A stretch of 64,000 bases of DNA from Symsagittifera roscoffensis. Taxonomy: Eukaryota > Xenacoelomorpha > Acoela > Convolutidae. Every line of letters begins with the position of its first letter. The stretch's first letter is position 1. Shown here piece after piece: positions 46,301-58,026 of this stretch. The position numbers were made by a program, and so were the translations under genes. The stretch lies in assembly GCF_963678635.1 (NCBI RefSeq), contig NC_087066.1, positions 26,124,453-26,188,452 on the forward strand, written 5' to 3'. The notes under the pieces are model-generated. The model saw nothing but the letters and a program-made list of their open reading frames with translations, had not been told where the DNA came from and did not search any database.

Positions 46301-48229
46301 TAACGCTCCGGTGTCCAGAAGCCCTGTGACTCCGATTTTCTTCCCATTTGGTGTAAAGCAGATGTGCAGTCACATCTGCTTCGTATCCAATGTGAACCGC
46401 GTCTTGCTCCATCATGGCGTCATGGCCTATCCTACGGACTTTTAATTCTTCTTCACTCATAGATTTTCCTATTTGGTCACTGTCTGTTGTCACATATGTC
46501 CTAATGTAGATACTGATTGCATCCACGTTCAGCATCAATTGGTACGGTCCACAGACTACTACGTAACGCCCGTGAAGTTTCTTTATTCGAGGGCCACCCG
46601 TCGTTAGTAGCGCTCGCACAGCCATTGACTCAGTGCGTGGTTCCACCTGTCTCAGATAATCGGCATAGGTACCCGAATGCATCAAAGTGAACTCTGTTGG
46701 TTCACTCAGATTTCTCATCAACTGGTGTCCCGCTAACGAGATTATCGATTGTATTTTGCTTCCCTGAGGCACAATACCGAACCTCTGCCCGGAGATCACA
46801 TTTAGTTTCATGCTCAAACTGATTGGTGCTTTCGTTTCTTCGACCTGTGATGCCTCGAAGACTTTCAGCTTTTCCTGTATTTTCTCATTCTCCAGTTCGA
46901 GCTTTACCTTATGTTCGATCTCCTTTATTACCAATTCTTGCTGGACACTGTTTAGAGCATCCCTCGTGGCTGCCCTATAATCAATCTTGAAGTCATCCGC
47001 CGCAGTCACAGGTTCCAGTTCACATGCCTCTTCCGTTACCGCCTGCATCTTCTTCGTTGCCAACTCTTGCTGCTGTTCTTTTCTGCGCGCCTCCGCTTCA
47101 CTCAACAGGCGAGCTTTGCTGGCTTTCACACCCGATAGAGATTCATCATGCCTTGGATGCTTGTTGTCTGCTACAGGATCCCAGAGTTGTGGACAATCTG
47201 ATCTAAAATGACCTTCCAGATTGCAAAAGAAACACCTCGGGCCGAGTTTTGCAATTACTCCTCTCATGAAGTCCTCGAGGCTAAAGCCCATTGCTTTCAT
47301 GTCCTGTTTGTAAGTTGGGCATGCTGACACATGATGGTCCGTCAAACTGCAATTTGCACGAGAGCGTCTCTTGTCCATATCGTCCCTTGGTTTGTACCAG
47401 TTGTTCCCTTGGTTTGCTAGTCCGTTGTTAAAATCGCCATAATTATTCTTGTAATATCCAGATCCTGATGGAGGCTTCAGCAAAATAAATTCTTTAGACT
47501 TGAAAATCAACTCCTCTGGTGTTGGAGCATTGGTTGAGGGTGGTGTGTTATGTGTTGCTAACGTTGTTCGAAATTCATCTTTCTTCACACCATCGATGAA
47601 TTTTGAGGCTACTGCCAGGTTCATCCTTCTGTTTGACTCATCTGGTTGGCTACGTCTTCTCAGCATCTCCAAATTGTCTAGAAGCGTGTCTATCGACTAT
47701 TCTTTACGTTGACTCCATTTCTCGAAGCACATCAATGCTTGGTGTCCCTGCAGCCCTGAACCAAAGCGATTTAGGAAAATTTCAAAAATTTTCTCTGCAG
47801 TGTCCCGCTGGTATTGTTTTTTGGCCATCACGCAGTTTATGGCTGTCCCCTCCAAGTTACTGGTAAAAGCACTGCATTTTTGCCTTTCTGACAAATCTTC
47901 CTCCTCAAAATGCAATTTCATCACCTCTATCCAGTATCAATACAGCCATCAGATTCTTCCTTATAGCATCTTGGTTTCTTAAAAACCCTTATAGACTTAT
48001 CACTATAGTCATTGATTCTAGATAACCACGTAAGGAATGTTTCCAAAGACCTGTTCAGAGGTTCAAAGGCTGTGGCCATTGATGTAGCATCTCTTGAATG
48101 CCCCGTCTGAGTATCATTGTCCCCTGATAAGGGTTCTGTTTTTGGAACTTCCCTTCTGTCCGAATCGCTGGGGTTGTTTCTTCCTTGACTTGCATGAATC
48201 CTGTTCCTGGAATCACATCTCCCAGTCAC
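46242..48229 (-). pseudogene. E2 gag (broken)
   Basis: Homologue of E1 gag: capsid-like region, then two CCHC-type zinc knuckles, the first with Cys replaced (RANCSLTDHH, against CANCGSMDHH in E1), the second intact (CFFCNLEGHF), then the region leading to protease. Two lesions are visible by comparison with E1: a one-base deletion near 47930 that ends the upstream frame, and a TAG at 47697-47699 where E1 has a Glu codon. From 47672 down to 46242 the frame is otherwise open for 476 codons. Confidence 0.9.
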
Positions 48230-48361
48230 ATTTGTACCTTGCGTCGGTCGTTCGTTTGAGGTCTGTCTGTTGCCAGTTGAATTTCCTCTGATGTTTGGGC
48301 CCCACGTTCTATGATCCCCTGTGGCATAGCCTGATGAACTGCCCCTACCTCTAGTAGATCA

Positions 48362-49538
48362 TTATGTCCTTCTCCTATTCTGTTGGTCATTGAAGTTCAA
48401 CCTCGGCTCCCTGCTGGGTTCTCCCGAGTTCAATTCCCCCTCTTTTGATCCACTACTGCTGCCTAATAGCCCGTCCAACCCATCCATGATAGGCTGACTT
48501 CGCCTCTCCATCATCGCATCTATCTTTGTGTCAAGAGTCCCAAGAGTCTGCTCTTGTTGAATTCTCAATTTCTCCATGTCGTCTCTTAATCGCAACTCCT
48601 TTTGCTCAGCTTCTCTTGTCATTCGCGACAAGCTCTTCGCCAAGTGTTCATCCATTCTTTCCTTCAAGAGTTTTTCGCTTCTACCAACTTCTTGTCTGTT
48701 GCGGTTGATTTCTTCCCGCAGACTTTCTCTCTCGACGTGGACTGCCCTGTCTAGTTCACTCGCTCTTATGGACATCTGTTCATTTTGTTCTGAGATTTGG
48801 GCTTTGATTCTCTGCCTCGACATCTTTTCATTATCCACCTCTGGATCCGCCGGTGCGTTGCTTAGCCCTGTGTTTCTATTCTCCCCAGTTCGCATTTCCG
48901 ATTTCGTCATAGTCACAAAGTCTCCCGACTGGCATGATGTGTTTGTGGTTTTGCTTATTGTCCTCACTACACCAAATTGGTCCATGGCGCCAGTCCCTCT
49001 GTCGGTGTATGCTTCATTCTCCTGAGTCGAACTATTGAGGCTGACTCGAGATCCAAAGTCAACTGCTCATCATCTCCGCTTCTTCTTCCTGGGATTCTCC
49101 TTCATCGCCTGTACGCGTTCCCATGGTTATTGGAAAGATGTTACCGAAAAGGTTCTTCACTCTTTCTGAAAACGATGAGGACGTTGCCTGTTTCTCTGTC
49201 ACGCCTGCCATCGTGGTGTTGTCTGTGGGTGATCTTCTAGTTGCCACAATTTTGGTAGAGAATTCGAACAGTTCCGACATCCCTTCTCGGTCCAGTGTCC
49301 CGGTGGAAGTGGCAAAATCTTGGCCTTGTTCTACCGGAGCAGATTTACTTGCCAGCCTTCTGTTTCCTCTCCCCTCCGGTTCATGTCTCTCCTGGTTCTT
49401 CCATGATCTGGTCCGGATGGACATCCACTTCTTGCATTGTCTTTCGCTCTTCTGAGGACTTTTAACTCCTGGTCTCAACCATTCTGCCTGAAACCGTCTT
49501 CCCTTTGTTGGTCCGGTTTCGAGTGATCTTTTCCACAA
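48362..49538 (-). pseudogene. E2-specific N-terminal gag extension with coiled coil
   Basis: Two frames (49538-49059 and 48985-48362) lie upstream of gag in E2 and have no counterpart in E1. The second is strongly helical and charged, with heptad-like Glu/Arg/Leu spacing across about 110 residues (for example EEINRNRQEVGRSEKLL), followed by a Gly/Ser-rich tail. Coiled-coil gag N-termini are known in other retroelements as multimerisation regions. Lack of this segment in E1 suggests that E1 lost its leader and gag N-terminus by deletion, or that E2 gained it. A small frame break separates the two parts. Confidence 0.6.
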
Positions 49539-52531
49539 AAGGTTCGTTCATTGCGTTTCTCTGTTTCTCTGGTATGAATTTCCTGGAGCAATCACTTAGT
49601 TTAGGTATCCTTGAATTGTCTAGATTCATTTTCAATTTGTCACTTCTTACTACCTATACACTCAATTTGATTGCTAGTGACCTTTTAGTCTGACTACCGA
49701 TAACAATAACACTAAACAATAAATTCTAAAAGTTTCTATTGAATAGTGACCACGAATCCTTGTATGTTATCACAGTACAGCGTGTATACAATTTATTCAC
49801 AATAATCGATTACTAGTTGTAAGATGTGAAGCTAGCACAGTATGATGATATCAGTCTATTAAAGAGATAGTGTTCCACTACCCAATCAAGCACAAGTATT
49901 ATAGATTTAAAATCAAAAATGAAAAAATAAATAAGAAGTATGTAAAACGTATGTGTTTTGTATTTTTAGTCAGTCGCAATAAAATAGTCGAACTTGTTTC
50001 TAAAGAAAAAGTTTTTCCTGCTTAGTGCTGCACCAAACAGACAAAAATTGGAGGCAGTAATTTTCTCAAGTGGGCGTCTATTGCACCCACCGAGTCCTGT
50101 GTTACCTATCTGCCTTCGGACTGCCCGAGCTAGACCTACTTAAATCCTCAGGGCAATCACTTTTCTCAAAAACAATTTGGATTTTGATCGCCACCAAACA
50201 GTTACCCACTCTTGTTCAATTTAAACTTAGTATCGCGAATATCCGAGTTTAGACCTATTTTGTTTTGGTCTGGTCTTTTATAAAAGGCAAGTTACCAGTA
50301 ACTTAATAATCTTAATAAACTTAATAATCTTTATAAAAAACTTAATAATCTCTTAATAACCTAATATCTTTAACTTCTTTCTTTTCTGTTGTCTTTTTTT
50401 TCTTGACAAAATATTACTCCTCCGGATTGACAAAAACAGGACCCCTCCGGATTGGCAAATTTGGGACCCCTCCGGATTGGCAAAATTGGGACCCCTCCGG
50501 ATTGGCAAAAATAAGACCCCTCCGGATTGGCAAAAACAGGACCCTTCCGCATTGGCAATTATAAGACCTTCATGATTGGCAAAAATAAGACCCCTCCGCC
50601 TTGGCAAAAACAAGATCCCTCCGGATTGGCAAAAACAAGACCCTTCCGGATTGGGACCCCTCCAGGTTTGTAAAAATAGCTTCTCAGAGACTTTCTAAAT
50701 TTTCACCCGATACCCTTCCGGATACGTTCTCCGATGCTGTTATGCTGTTTGAACTAACTAGGAAGGGTGTGTCTTCTTTCTCTAGACCCTTCCCGGTTGA
50801 GGCTAAGCCTCTTATTGGACAATTCACCCTAACAGTGAAGGGTCTTATCGCTAGCCTAGTTTTGACTTGACTAAGGTTTTCTGGTACCCTTAGCCTTCCT
50901 CTTTCCAAAAAAGGCTTTCCAAAAAAGTTTTTATAAAACGTGAAGGGTCTTCCTTCCCGAATTGGTGAATTTGCTAAAAACAATCTTAAAAAATTTCTAC
51001 GCTTATTTTTTTAATAATTGATGTTTTTATGAGTAGCTCACCTAATTTCTGATCTGATGGTACCAAGGTCAACTAGATCTGTCCAGTAGTTCCAAAGTTA
51101 TTAACCGAAACGTCTTTTTTCTAAAATCAAAAAATTTCCTCTCTTATAGGTTCCGCTTAACTTTTTTCGCAATTCTGTTCTTTTCTGCCTAAAATCATTG
51201 ATCCGAGCTAAGAAGGCCTATAATTTTTTAGTTCAATGCAAAAAATCCGATATAAAACGTTCTAGCTGAAAAAAGTTGACAAAAACAATGCTATTTGGAC
51301 CCCTCAGGATTCATGAACCCACTAAATCAAACACGTTAAGTTCAATTACTCTGTAACCCGGATTGTTATCGGCAAACGGGTTTAAAAACCTGTCGATTCA
51401 CTAGTGAACGTTGTCCGAGCAACAATTTTTACTGTCCTAACTCAAAAATTTAAAAAAAGTTTCTTATTATATAGTGTTTCGTTTTTTTAAAAAAAATTAC
51501 GAAAATTCTGTTTTTGGTATCCAAATAGTTCCAACCACTTTTGAACTAAACTTAACCGGTTCTACCTATTATACTGGTACAATAAAAATGTAACTCACTA
51601 ATTTAGCTTTTTTTCCCGTTTCAAAAAATATCGATATCTCAAAAACCGCGATTTGTGGGGGGATCAAAATATCGCTATTTTGACCCTAAAAGCCGGTCCG
51701 CTTACTGAGTTTTTCACTGAAAAACGATATAGGAGTTTTAATATAGGCTGTATAAATAAAAATATTAGTAATTTTATACCCCTCCGGTATTGTTCAATAT
51801 CCGAACTGAGGTGCTTAACTCGGAAATTCGCAGTTCGGTGAAGGGTCACTACAGTGCAGCACTGTCGACCCACCCACAGATTACTATCTTAATTTTTGTA
51901 TCAAAAGTGATACAAAACTTGTTAACGACACCCAACATTTGATTGCTGTTGTACTTGAACCCCCTCTTGTCGCTCCTTGAACTGCTTGCCGGATCAGTCT
52001 TCTTCACTAATCCCGAGACCCTTCCGGATTAAGCACAAATTAGCATTAACGTGCCTAAATACTCAAATAACCCTAAAATACAAGCACCACAAACGGGCCA
52101 CAAAATTCATCGTAACGATCCTGACTGATATAAATGCCTGTAACAACAATATGTCTAACAACAACAAACGGGAGGGTCGGATCACATCTCGTCTGGGGGG
52201 ATGATTTCTACTGATTTTATACGTTTTTACTGTTTTTCGTTTTTTCGGTTATTTGTTTGTTTTTGTTTTTTCTTGGCTACTATACAACTTTTTGTTTGGT
52301 TTCTTAAATATCTTTAAGTGTTTTTGGTCACAGACTTCTCAGGGAACGAGCGGACGGCCAATCCCCCACCCTTCCTGGAATGTGAATTTTTGGTCTTAAC
52401 TAGGTTAAAAAGCTATTCACGGGAATCGAGAAGGCTTTCGCGTTCCGAACTATCCTTCCGCCCCGGCGGTTAGGGCTCAGCGTGGAGTGCTCGTTAATGG
52501 TTCTGCCGATCATGATGCTAAAAAGGAATTA
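49539..52531 (-). other. E2 leader region (about 3 kb)
   Basis: Lies between the E2 primer-binding-site-like box and the gag extension. No long frame is supported. It contains a 26-bp minisatellite (50418-50666) and isolated single copies of the same CC(T)TCCGGATT motif at about 50708, 51781 and 52020. E1 has no equivalent: there, gag follows the box directly. It could be a genuine long leader or contain an unrelated insertion. Confidence 0.55.
50418..50666 (+). repeat. Minisatellite, unit about 26 bp
   Basis: About ten units of the form ACCCCTCCGGATTGGCAAAA plus 5-6 variable bases. Because the period is not a multiple of three, the open frames through it alternate phase and I do not treat them as coding. 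Units in the middle (50540-50590) are more degenerate than those at the edges. Confidence 0.95.
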
Positions 52532-52546
52532 CACCCAGGAGCGCCA
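52532..52546 (-). promoter_or_regulatory. Putative primer-binding site of E2
   Basis: Identical 15-mer TGGCGCTCCTGGGTG to E1, preceded by ATG-forming A and 11-12 nt from the LTR end. Here the ATG opens only a nine-codon frame ending in TAG. Confidence 0.55.
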
Positions 52547-52557
52547 TAAAACATCTC

Positions 52558-53526
52558 TGTAACATTCGCCCGGAAGTACATTTGGACGGAAAATGAAGCT
52601 AATTTATAAAAACGACTGGCCAGCGTCTAAATATAGCTCTGCATGCTTTTCAACGTCTCTACCAAAGCCAGTTCTTTTGGTGGTCTTCCTAACATCGGGT
52701 CGACAAAAATGTTACTATTCTCCGGCTTCGACCAGAATGCTCAAATTACTTAAATACATGCAAAAATAGTGAGCTCATGGCTGGGTCTCAGTATACCCAG
52801 AACACGAGGTCACTCCTAAAAACAGGGCTACTAGTATTTACTATATTACTATTGTTTTTGTTCAGTCGTTAAAAATCATCATCTCCATCGAAGATGGATC
52901 AACCCTTTCCCTCAACTCCTAGCTTCTCATTATCTGAAAATGAATCGATATGTTAATTAAATTCAATTCAGGGCACGACCAGGAAGCTAAAAGTTTGTAT
53001 AAAACATTTTGAGTTCAGGTTTTCGAGACCCCTGCGGATTCTGGATTCCGGGGAAATAACGTTCTTATTTCCTTTCCGGAAGGCTGGACACACTGTCCCA
53101 ACACCCTTCACCGTTTTTGTGAATTGCTCGGTAACGATTGTAGCGACTTACTCGTTACAACTCGGGGCGATCTCTGATGATTTCCAGTTGTATTTTGTTT
53201 TTTCTCGTTGTTATCTCTATCGCAACTATTGTTGTTGTTGTGTTTTTCTTCCAATTTTCTTCTAAAATCGCCGTTTCGACATTTCTCAGAAGTGTGACGT
53301 CACCATTCGAATTTTTAAAATTTAAAAAATCCAAAATCTTTTGACCTTCACGATTCGTCTAGTCGTTTAAATAACGTTGCTAATCTGCTAAAACCGTCAA
53401 TCTTCCAGGTCAGCGGCTACGAATTCGAAATTGCATTTTCGTCACTTCTGGTCGAATGTCACATACTCCCTGGACAGCCCGGTCAATGTCCCCATTGAAT
53501 CTTGTAGTATTCTTCAAAATGGCACA
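52558..53526 (-). mobile_element. Candidate 5' LTR of E2 (about 969 bp)
   Basis: Minus-strand ends TGTGCCATT and GTTACA match those of the E1 LTR. Conserved internal blocks include the hairpin at 52884-52898 followed by CAACCCTTTCCC and the AAAATCGCCG...TTTCTCAGAA block near 53264-53295. Overall similarity to the E1 LTR is patchy, so the two are related families or old copies. A CCCCTGCGGATTCTGG box at 53030 echoes the leader minisatellite. Confidence 0.6.
53344..53466 (+). repeat. Direct repeat, copy 1 (inside E2 LTR)
   Basis: About 120 bp (TCACGATTCGTCTAGTCG ... TCTGGTCGAATGTCACA) shared with 53722-53842 at about 90 percent by eye. The second copy lies outside the LTR, so it may be a fragment of another LTR. 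Confidence 0.8.
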
Positions 53527-53721
53527 GTGCCATCAAACAGAATTTACAAAATGCAAAAAATCACTTTTATCCTGTCATATCGACTCACTGCAGAATATAA
53601 ATGGCATCATATTACACTACTATAGCCTTCCAAATTCTTTCTCTAATCTTAAAACATTTTTTCTGACTTCCATTGTCAATGCCCTGATTTAAAATTTTTT
53701 CTCTTAGGTTTTAAAAGGTGT

Positions 53722-53842
53722 TCACGATTCGTCTTATTGTTTAAATTACGTTGCTATTCTGTTAAAACCGTCAATCTTCCAGGTCAGCAGCTGCAAATTC
53801 GAAATTGCATTTTCGTCAATTCTGGTCGAATGTCACACAATT
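53722..53842 (+). repeat. Direct repeat, copy 2 (outside E2 LTR)
   Basis: Partner of 53344-53466. It is isolated from any other element part, consistent with a truncated LTR remnant left beside E2. Sequence from here to 54098 shows nothing else except A-rich tracts. Confidence 0.75.
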
Positions 53843-54098
53843 AAATAAAAAGCGTGAAACCAAAATAAAAGGTATAAAAGTAAAGTATAACCAAGAAAAA
53901 GCCTCAAATAAATTTACTTGGAAACGAAAAAAAAAACAAAAAACAGTAAAAAAACCCAAAAATGACCATAAACAGTAAAAAACAAAAAATGGCAGTTTAT
54001 ATAAAATTTTTTGACACAATTTGATCTGATTCTCCTACTTGTTGTTGTTTCAGATTGATTTAAGTCCTTTTTGATTGAAAGATTGAGGGTTTTTTTGG

Positions 54099-54745
54099 AT
54101 GATTAAGAGAATCTTTCAAGATATGTCTTTGACAGAACTTGAAACGCTCCATCAATTACGCGAACTTGAACGCACACAAATTTTACAATCACTTGCACTA
54201 GCAGTACTAAAAAACTTTATGCAGGATATTTTTTGTCAGGAAACAGTTCAAATTTTATTGACAATGAAGGAAATATATTATGGTATGACAGCTGTACCAA
54301 AAAAGTATCACCTTTATTTGTTTTTGAAGATTAAAGATGCTATAAATGAATCCCAATATTCTACAAAAATAAAATACATTTTGTTGATACACTCTCCCGC
54401 CGAATTTATTTCTGGGATACAGCAGTCCCATGTGGATCAGAAAACAGCCACAATGTAGTACAATTAAACCCTGACGAGGGTAAATACTATCTTCTCACAC
54501 CAAACTCTAAACTCATGCAACCACTCAAAAAATTTTCAACAGAAAGCATTAGAGCTATTGACCACAATCCCAATATTGATTTAAAATCAAACGGCATATA
54601 CTCTAAATCAGACATTCAACATCACATTCGAACACAACAATTTCGAGAATTACTCACTAAAATGGACACAATCCAACGACAACCAATAGATCAAAAGCTA
54701 CGCAAACTTACAGATTCAGCAGGATTTTCAGGCATATACGCATAA
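54099..54745 (+). pseudogene. Family X copy 1, upstream frames (broken)
   Basis: Two overlapping frames: 54099-54458 (a helical 119-residue frame starting MIKRIF) and a second, phase-shifted frame from about 54330 to 54745, whose in-frame Met is at 54515. The second reads as normal-complexity protein (YFWDTAVPCGSE, GKYYLLTPNSKLMQPL, LKSNGIYSKSDI). The TPNSKLM and NGIYSKSD segments vaguely recall invertebrate retroelement envelope-like proteins, but the Cys pattern expected of those is missing and I do not claim it. Copy 2 does not include this part. Whether the two frames are exons or one frameshifted gene is unclear. Confidence 0.45.
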
Positions 54746-55136
54746 CACTATAGCAGATTTTTTAAAGATATAAAAGATTACATTAACTTAAATGGCAAAA
54801 AATACAGGCCACAAGATATATCATCAATAAAAATTTTTTAGTTTTGTTAACTTGAAAAAGTAACTTCTTGCATTTCTAGGATGGCTCTACTACATCTTAA
54901 AAAGGTTGATTATTTGAAAAGCAATGTTAAATTTTCTTGATTTTCCTTTCTCTCTCTTACAAGAAAACCAACTTCTATCTAACTATCTATCTAACTTCGA
55001 GATCTATTTATCCACAAAGCCCAATTCAACACATAATAACCCAACAACCCAACATAGACGACACATACGAACAAACTATAGAACAGCCACATATCAGTTA
55101 AATTCTTTCTCAGAACAACCATCTTTTTAGCCCACG

Positions 55137-56887
55137 ATGAGCCGCCAAATTGGATCCCTCCGCCGATCAAGTTCCCACCCAGCCAACCTTCAGAACAACT
55201 TCCCCATCGTCCCACTTTTTGCTTTTCCCCCACCTCAATCACCTCATTCTAACACCTCACCCAGCATGGAATCAGATACTAATTCCAACCCAACACTATA
55301 TAACACCATCTCCCAGTTCACCAACTACGATATCAAAACACCCGACTAATTTGCAAACTCTGAACCCAGTCCACCTACATTTTCCCAACCCCCCTCTCAA
55401 CCTCTCCATTCCCAAGTCAAAATTGAACCTCCTTCCCCTTACTCTTCTATTTCACATGTCACACCCACATCTTCCCCTCTAACCAGCAAACCATCCGATA
55501 ACAACCACCAAGATCACACACTAATATCACATGAACTTGATAACTTCATATCAGTACGACAATTACAACACCCTCAAACACTAATTATTCACCAGCTTTC
55601 ACGATCTTTAACACCATCCACTCCATCAACCCCAAACCCCTCTTCAACTTATACACCCTCTCAAACACCACTTCCCCATCAACCCCATCCTCCAGTACAA
55701 ACCGTGCTTATAGAACCTTAAAACGAAAATTCCCAAATACCCCATTCTCATCTAACCCAGGAACATCCACCTCAGTTTTAAATCATCCACCTCACACTAA
55801 TACGAAAGAATTCCTACAAATATGTTTACCCTTTTTCCCCCAATATACATACTTCCATTCCGATCCCAATGAGGAAAGTCCAATTTATGTAAACGAGCAT
55901 GTCGTATATCCCACACTCTCTCGGATATCTCATCACCACTTAACTAATCCCTTAACATTACCACTATATAACACCCCTCATGATAATGAATTATCCAGCA
56001 CCCTACTCTACCTTCTCACAACAGCACTAACATCAAGCCAGTTCACGCAAGTAGGATACCAACAATCCGTAAACAAATTCACTGCACCTAAAGCTAATAC
56101 TCACTCCATCGATTACTACGATCGTAATATCATCCGCCCAAATGAAGACATTTGTCTACTTGGCGACCCAAATACTAACCCTCAATTAACCGAGAAATTT
56201 TTCACAAAAACTTCATACAACTTCACCCTCAACATGTTAGATAAAAAATATGACAAAGTCATCTCCGCAGCACTACGTAATACTAATGCTTACGAATCAT
56301 GCTTTAACAAATTCAACTTTTTTCACTAACCTTTCCTTTCTTCACACCAAGAGAACGAAATCTGCACTGTTCACATGAAATCATGTTACCAACTAAACAA
56401 ACACATACGTACACTTATTATAAATTCATTGAAAGTCATTGCATTCACAAAACACCAGCACGACAACTTCACCATTTTTTCTTAACTTCACCTATTGTAT
56501 TAAAGACACTAGCTTACAAGGCACCCTCCAAAATTATGATCCCATCACCCAGATGTATATCTACTGCCCACTAAACAGATTCATAAACGTAGACGAACCT
56601 CGCCCAATGATCATCCCTCATGAATTCCTCCAGCCTGTCGAAGTCCCAACCCTAGAATTCATATATAAACTCACTATAACTACAAATTATATAACCTAAT
56701 TCAAAACACACCGTATGAACAATCACCTAACAGTGAAGAACGTAACATCATTAAAGCACTTGATTTGCTTTGGCCACTTTTGCAGACTAAAAACATCATT
56801 CGTTTATTAGCTAAACTAATAACCTCATCTGATATGATCCACAATGTTTTTCCTCATGACTTCTTCAACGACGATTTGGTAAAATGA
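55137..56887 (+). pseudogene. Family X copy 1, main protein (broken)
   Basis: Starts with a Ser/Pro/Asn-rich N-terminus (MSRQIGSLRR at 55137), then a Pro-rich tract, then from about 55640 a region colinear with the intact ORF of copy 2. Frames change near 55350, 55720, 56330 and 56500, and a short deletion removes part of the segment after the conserved HCSHE/MLPTKQTHTY block. Conserved landmarks shared with copy 2: KRKFPN, EKFF, FFLNFTYCIKD, NYDPITQMYI, LLWPLLQTKNIIR. The family is unknown to me. Confidence 0.6.
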
Positions 56888-56924
56888 ATTCAATATTTTA
56901 TTAATAAATTCAAAAAACAGTTTC

Positions 56925-57150
56925 AACTCTCACTGATCACAACTCTAACAAGTATCAACACGTTTCAAACTTTCCTTTAACCCGGTTGGAAAGGATTTAT
57001 ATAATAATCCAAACTAACCAACGCAAGTTTACTGAATTTCATAACCCACAACCTAACAGCATGACTCAGAAAAGGAAAACCACAGTACCCAAACTGGGTT
57101 AACACCAGCTTAGAACCGGTTAAATTAATCTTTTAAAGACTCTTTTTAAG
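56925..57150 (+). repeat. Family X 3' tail, copy 1
   Basis: Shared with 63783-64000. Contains CTTTCCTTTAACCCGGTTGG and then several AACC-GGTT palindromic boxes (ACCCAAACTGGGTT, AACCGGTTAA). The conserved tail outside the ORF argues for a mobile repeat unit rather than only a duplicated exon. Confidence 0.75.
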
Positions 57151-57417
57151 TCTGAACACAAAAAACAAAACACCAAAAGGTCGAAAGACAAAACCAAAAC
57201 AAATCATTTGATTTTGAAGAAAGGACAGAACTAAGACAACAAAAGAAAGCACTAGTAATAAAAAATGGCAGTTGAACTAACACATGACCCTCCAAAAAGA
57301 GAGCACGAAATTATACCCTCACTTCTGGCCTAACCCACCAGAAAAAGACGTCCTGAGCATGCTCTATAGCCGGCCTCACCCACCGTGCTACATCCACGCT
57401 TTGTGACACCGATGACA

Positions 57418-58026
57418 CTAATTGTGAGGGGGGTTCCTCAAGTAAGAGTAGCTCTTAAAAATAACCGAACTAAATAATAACGCTTTTGCGATAAAAACTA
57501 ATACAAAATCATAACTAAAAAACACGATTAACAAAGATTTGCATATGTAAAAAATATAATGCAGTATATAGATTATACACAGCCCAAAGACGATTAGCAG
57601 GAAATTTGACAACCTAACTCCAATTACGGAATGGTAAAAACCACCTGACAAGCTGCCTACAATCACTACACTAAATGGATTTAAAGTACAAATTGGCATC
57701 GCAGAAAAGATCAGTTGCAAGAGAACAATGACCATCTCGATGTTCAGGTATACGTACAGATCCAAGTCACCAGGCATTGCATCTAAGCTCAAACTCCACG
57801 CCTTTCCAAACAAGATCGGAACCCAGTTTTCTACCAAACAAGCCCAACCGATTATTACAAACCATTTGGAAATCAGATTGACTTTGTTTGCGGTCAGAGT
57901 CATTGTTGAATGACAAACTGATATCAACCATTCCAGCTTCTTGCAGCTTCCTTCTCCAAGAACGGAACAGAAATGATGCTCGCGACATTCAGCGAAGTTC
58001 ATCCATCCTCCATCGCAAATGGACAT
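57418..58026 (-). CDS. Unidentified multi-pass membrane protein (202 codons)
   Basis: The N-terminal 50 residues have five or six Cys (CDGGWMNFAECREHHFC and onward) and look lumenal or extracellular. They are followed by about five hydrophobic segments: around residues 53-75, 92-112, 119-140, 142-165 and 170-192. A basic tail ends in RNPPHN. Composition is far from random AT spacer, and the frame is intact. The start at MSICDGG is the only good Met; a GTTTTAG just upstream could instead be an acceptor. No family recognised, so the transport or receptor role is unknown. It sits between the two family X copies, but nothing ties it to them. Confidence 0.45.
   Translation of the reverse strand: MSICDGGWMNFAECREHHFCSVLGEGSCKKLEWLISVCHSTMTLTANKVNLISKWFVIIGWACLVENWVPILFGKAWSLSLDAMPGDLDLYVYLNIEMVIVLLQLIFSAMPICTLNPFSVVIVGSLSGGFYHSVIGVRLSNFLLIVFGLCIIYILHYIFYICKSLLIVFFSYDFVLVFIAKALLFSSVIFKSYSYLRNPPHN

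Noticed and set aside
50353-50613. Open frames across the minisatellite on the minus strand
   Set aside because: The 26-bp period shifts frame each unit; the peptides are just the repeat translated in three phases.
50418-50666. Possible CRISPR-like array
   Set aside because: Units are contiguous at 26 bp with only 5-6 variable bases between cores; there are no real spacers and the setting is eukaryotic.
54438-54745. Envelope glycoprotein of a retroelement or virus
   Set aside because: Only a loose likeness in two short segments; the expected cysteine pattern, signal peptide and membrane anchor are not seen.
54099-57150. Polinton/Maverick or other large DNA virus segment
   Set aside because: No DNA polymerase B, integrase, ATPase or protease motifs were found near either family X copy.
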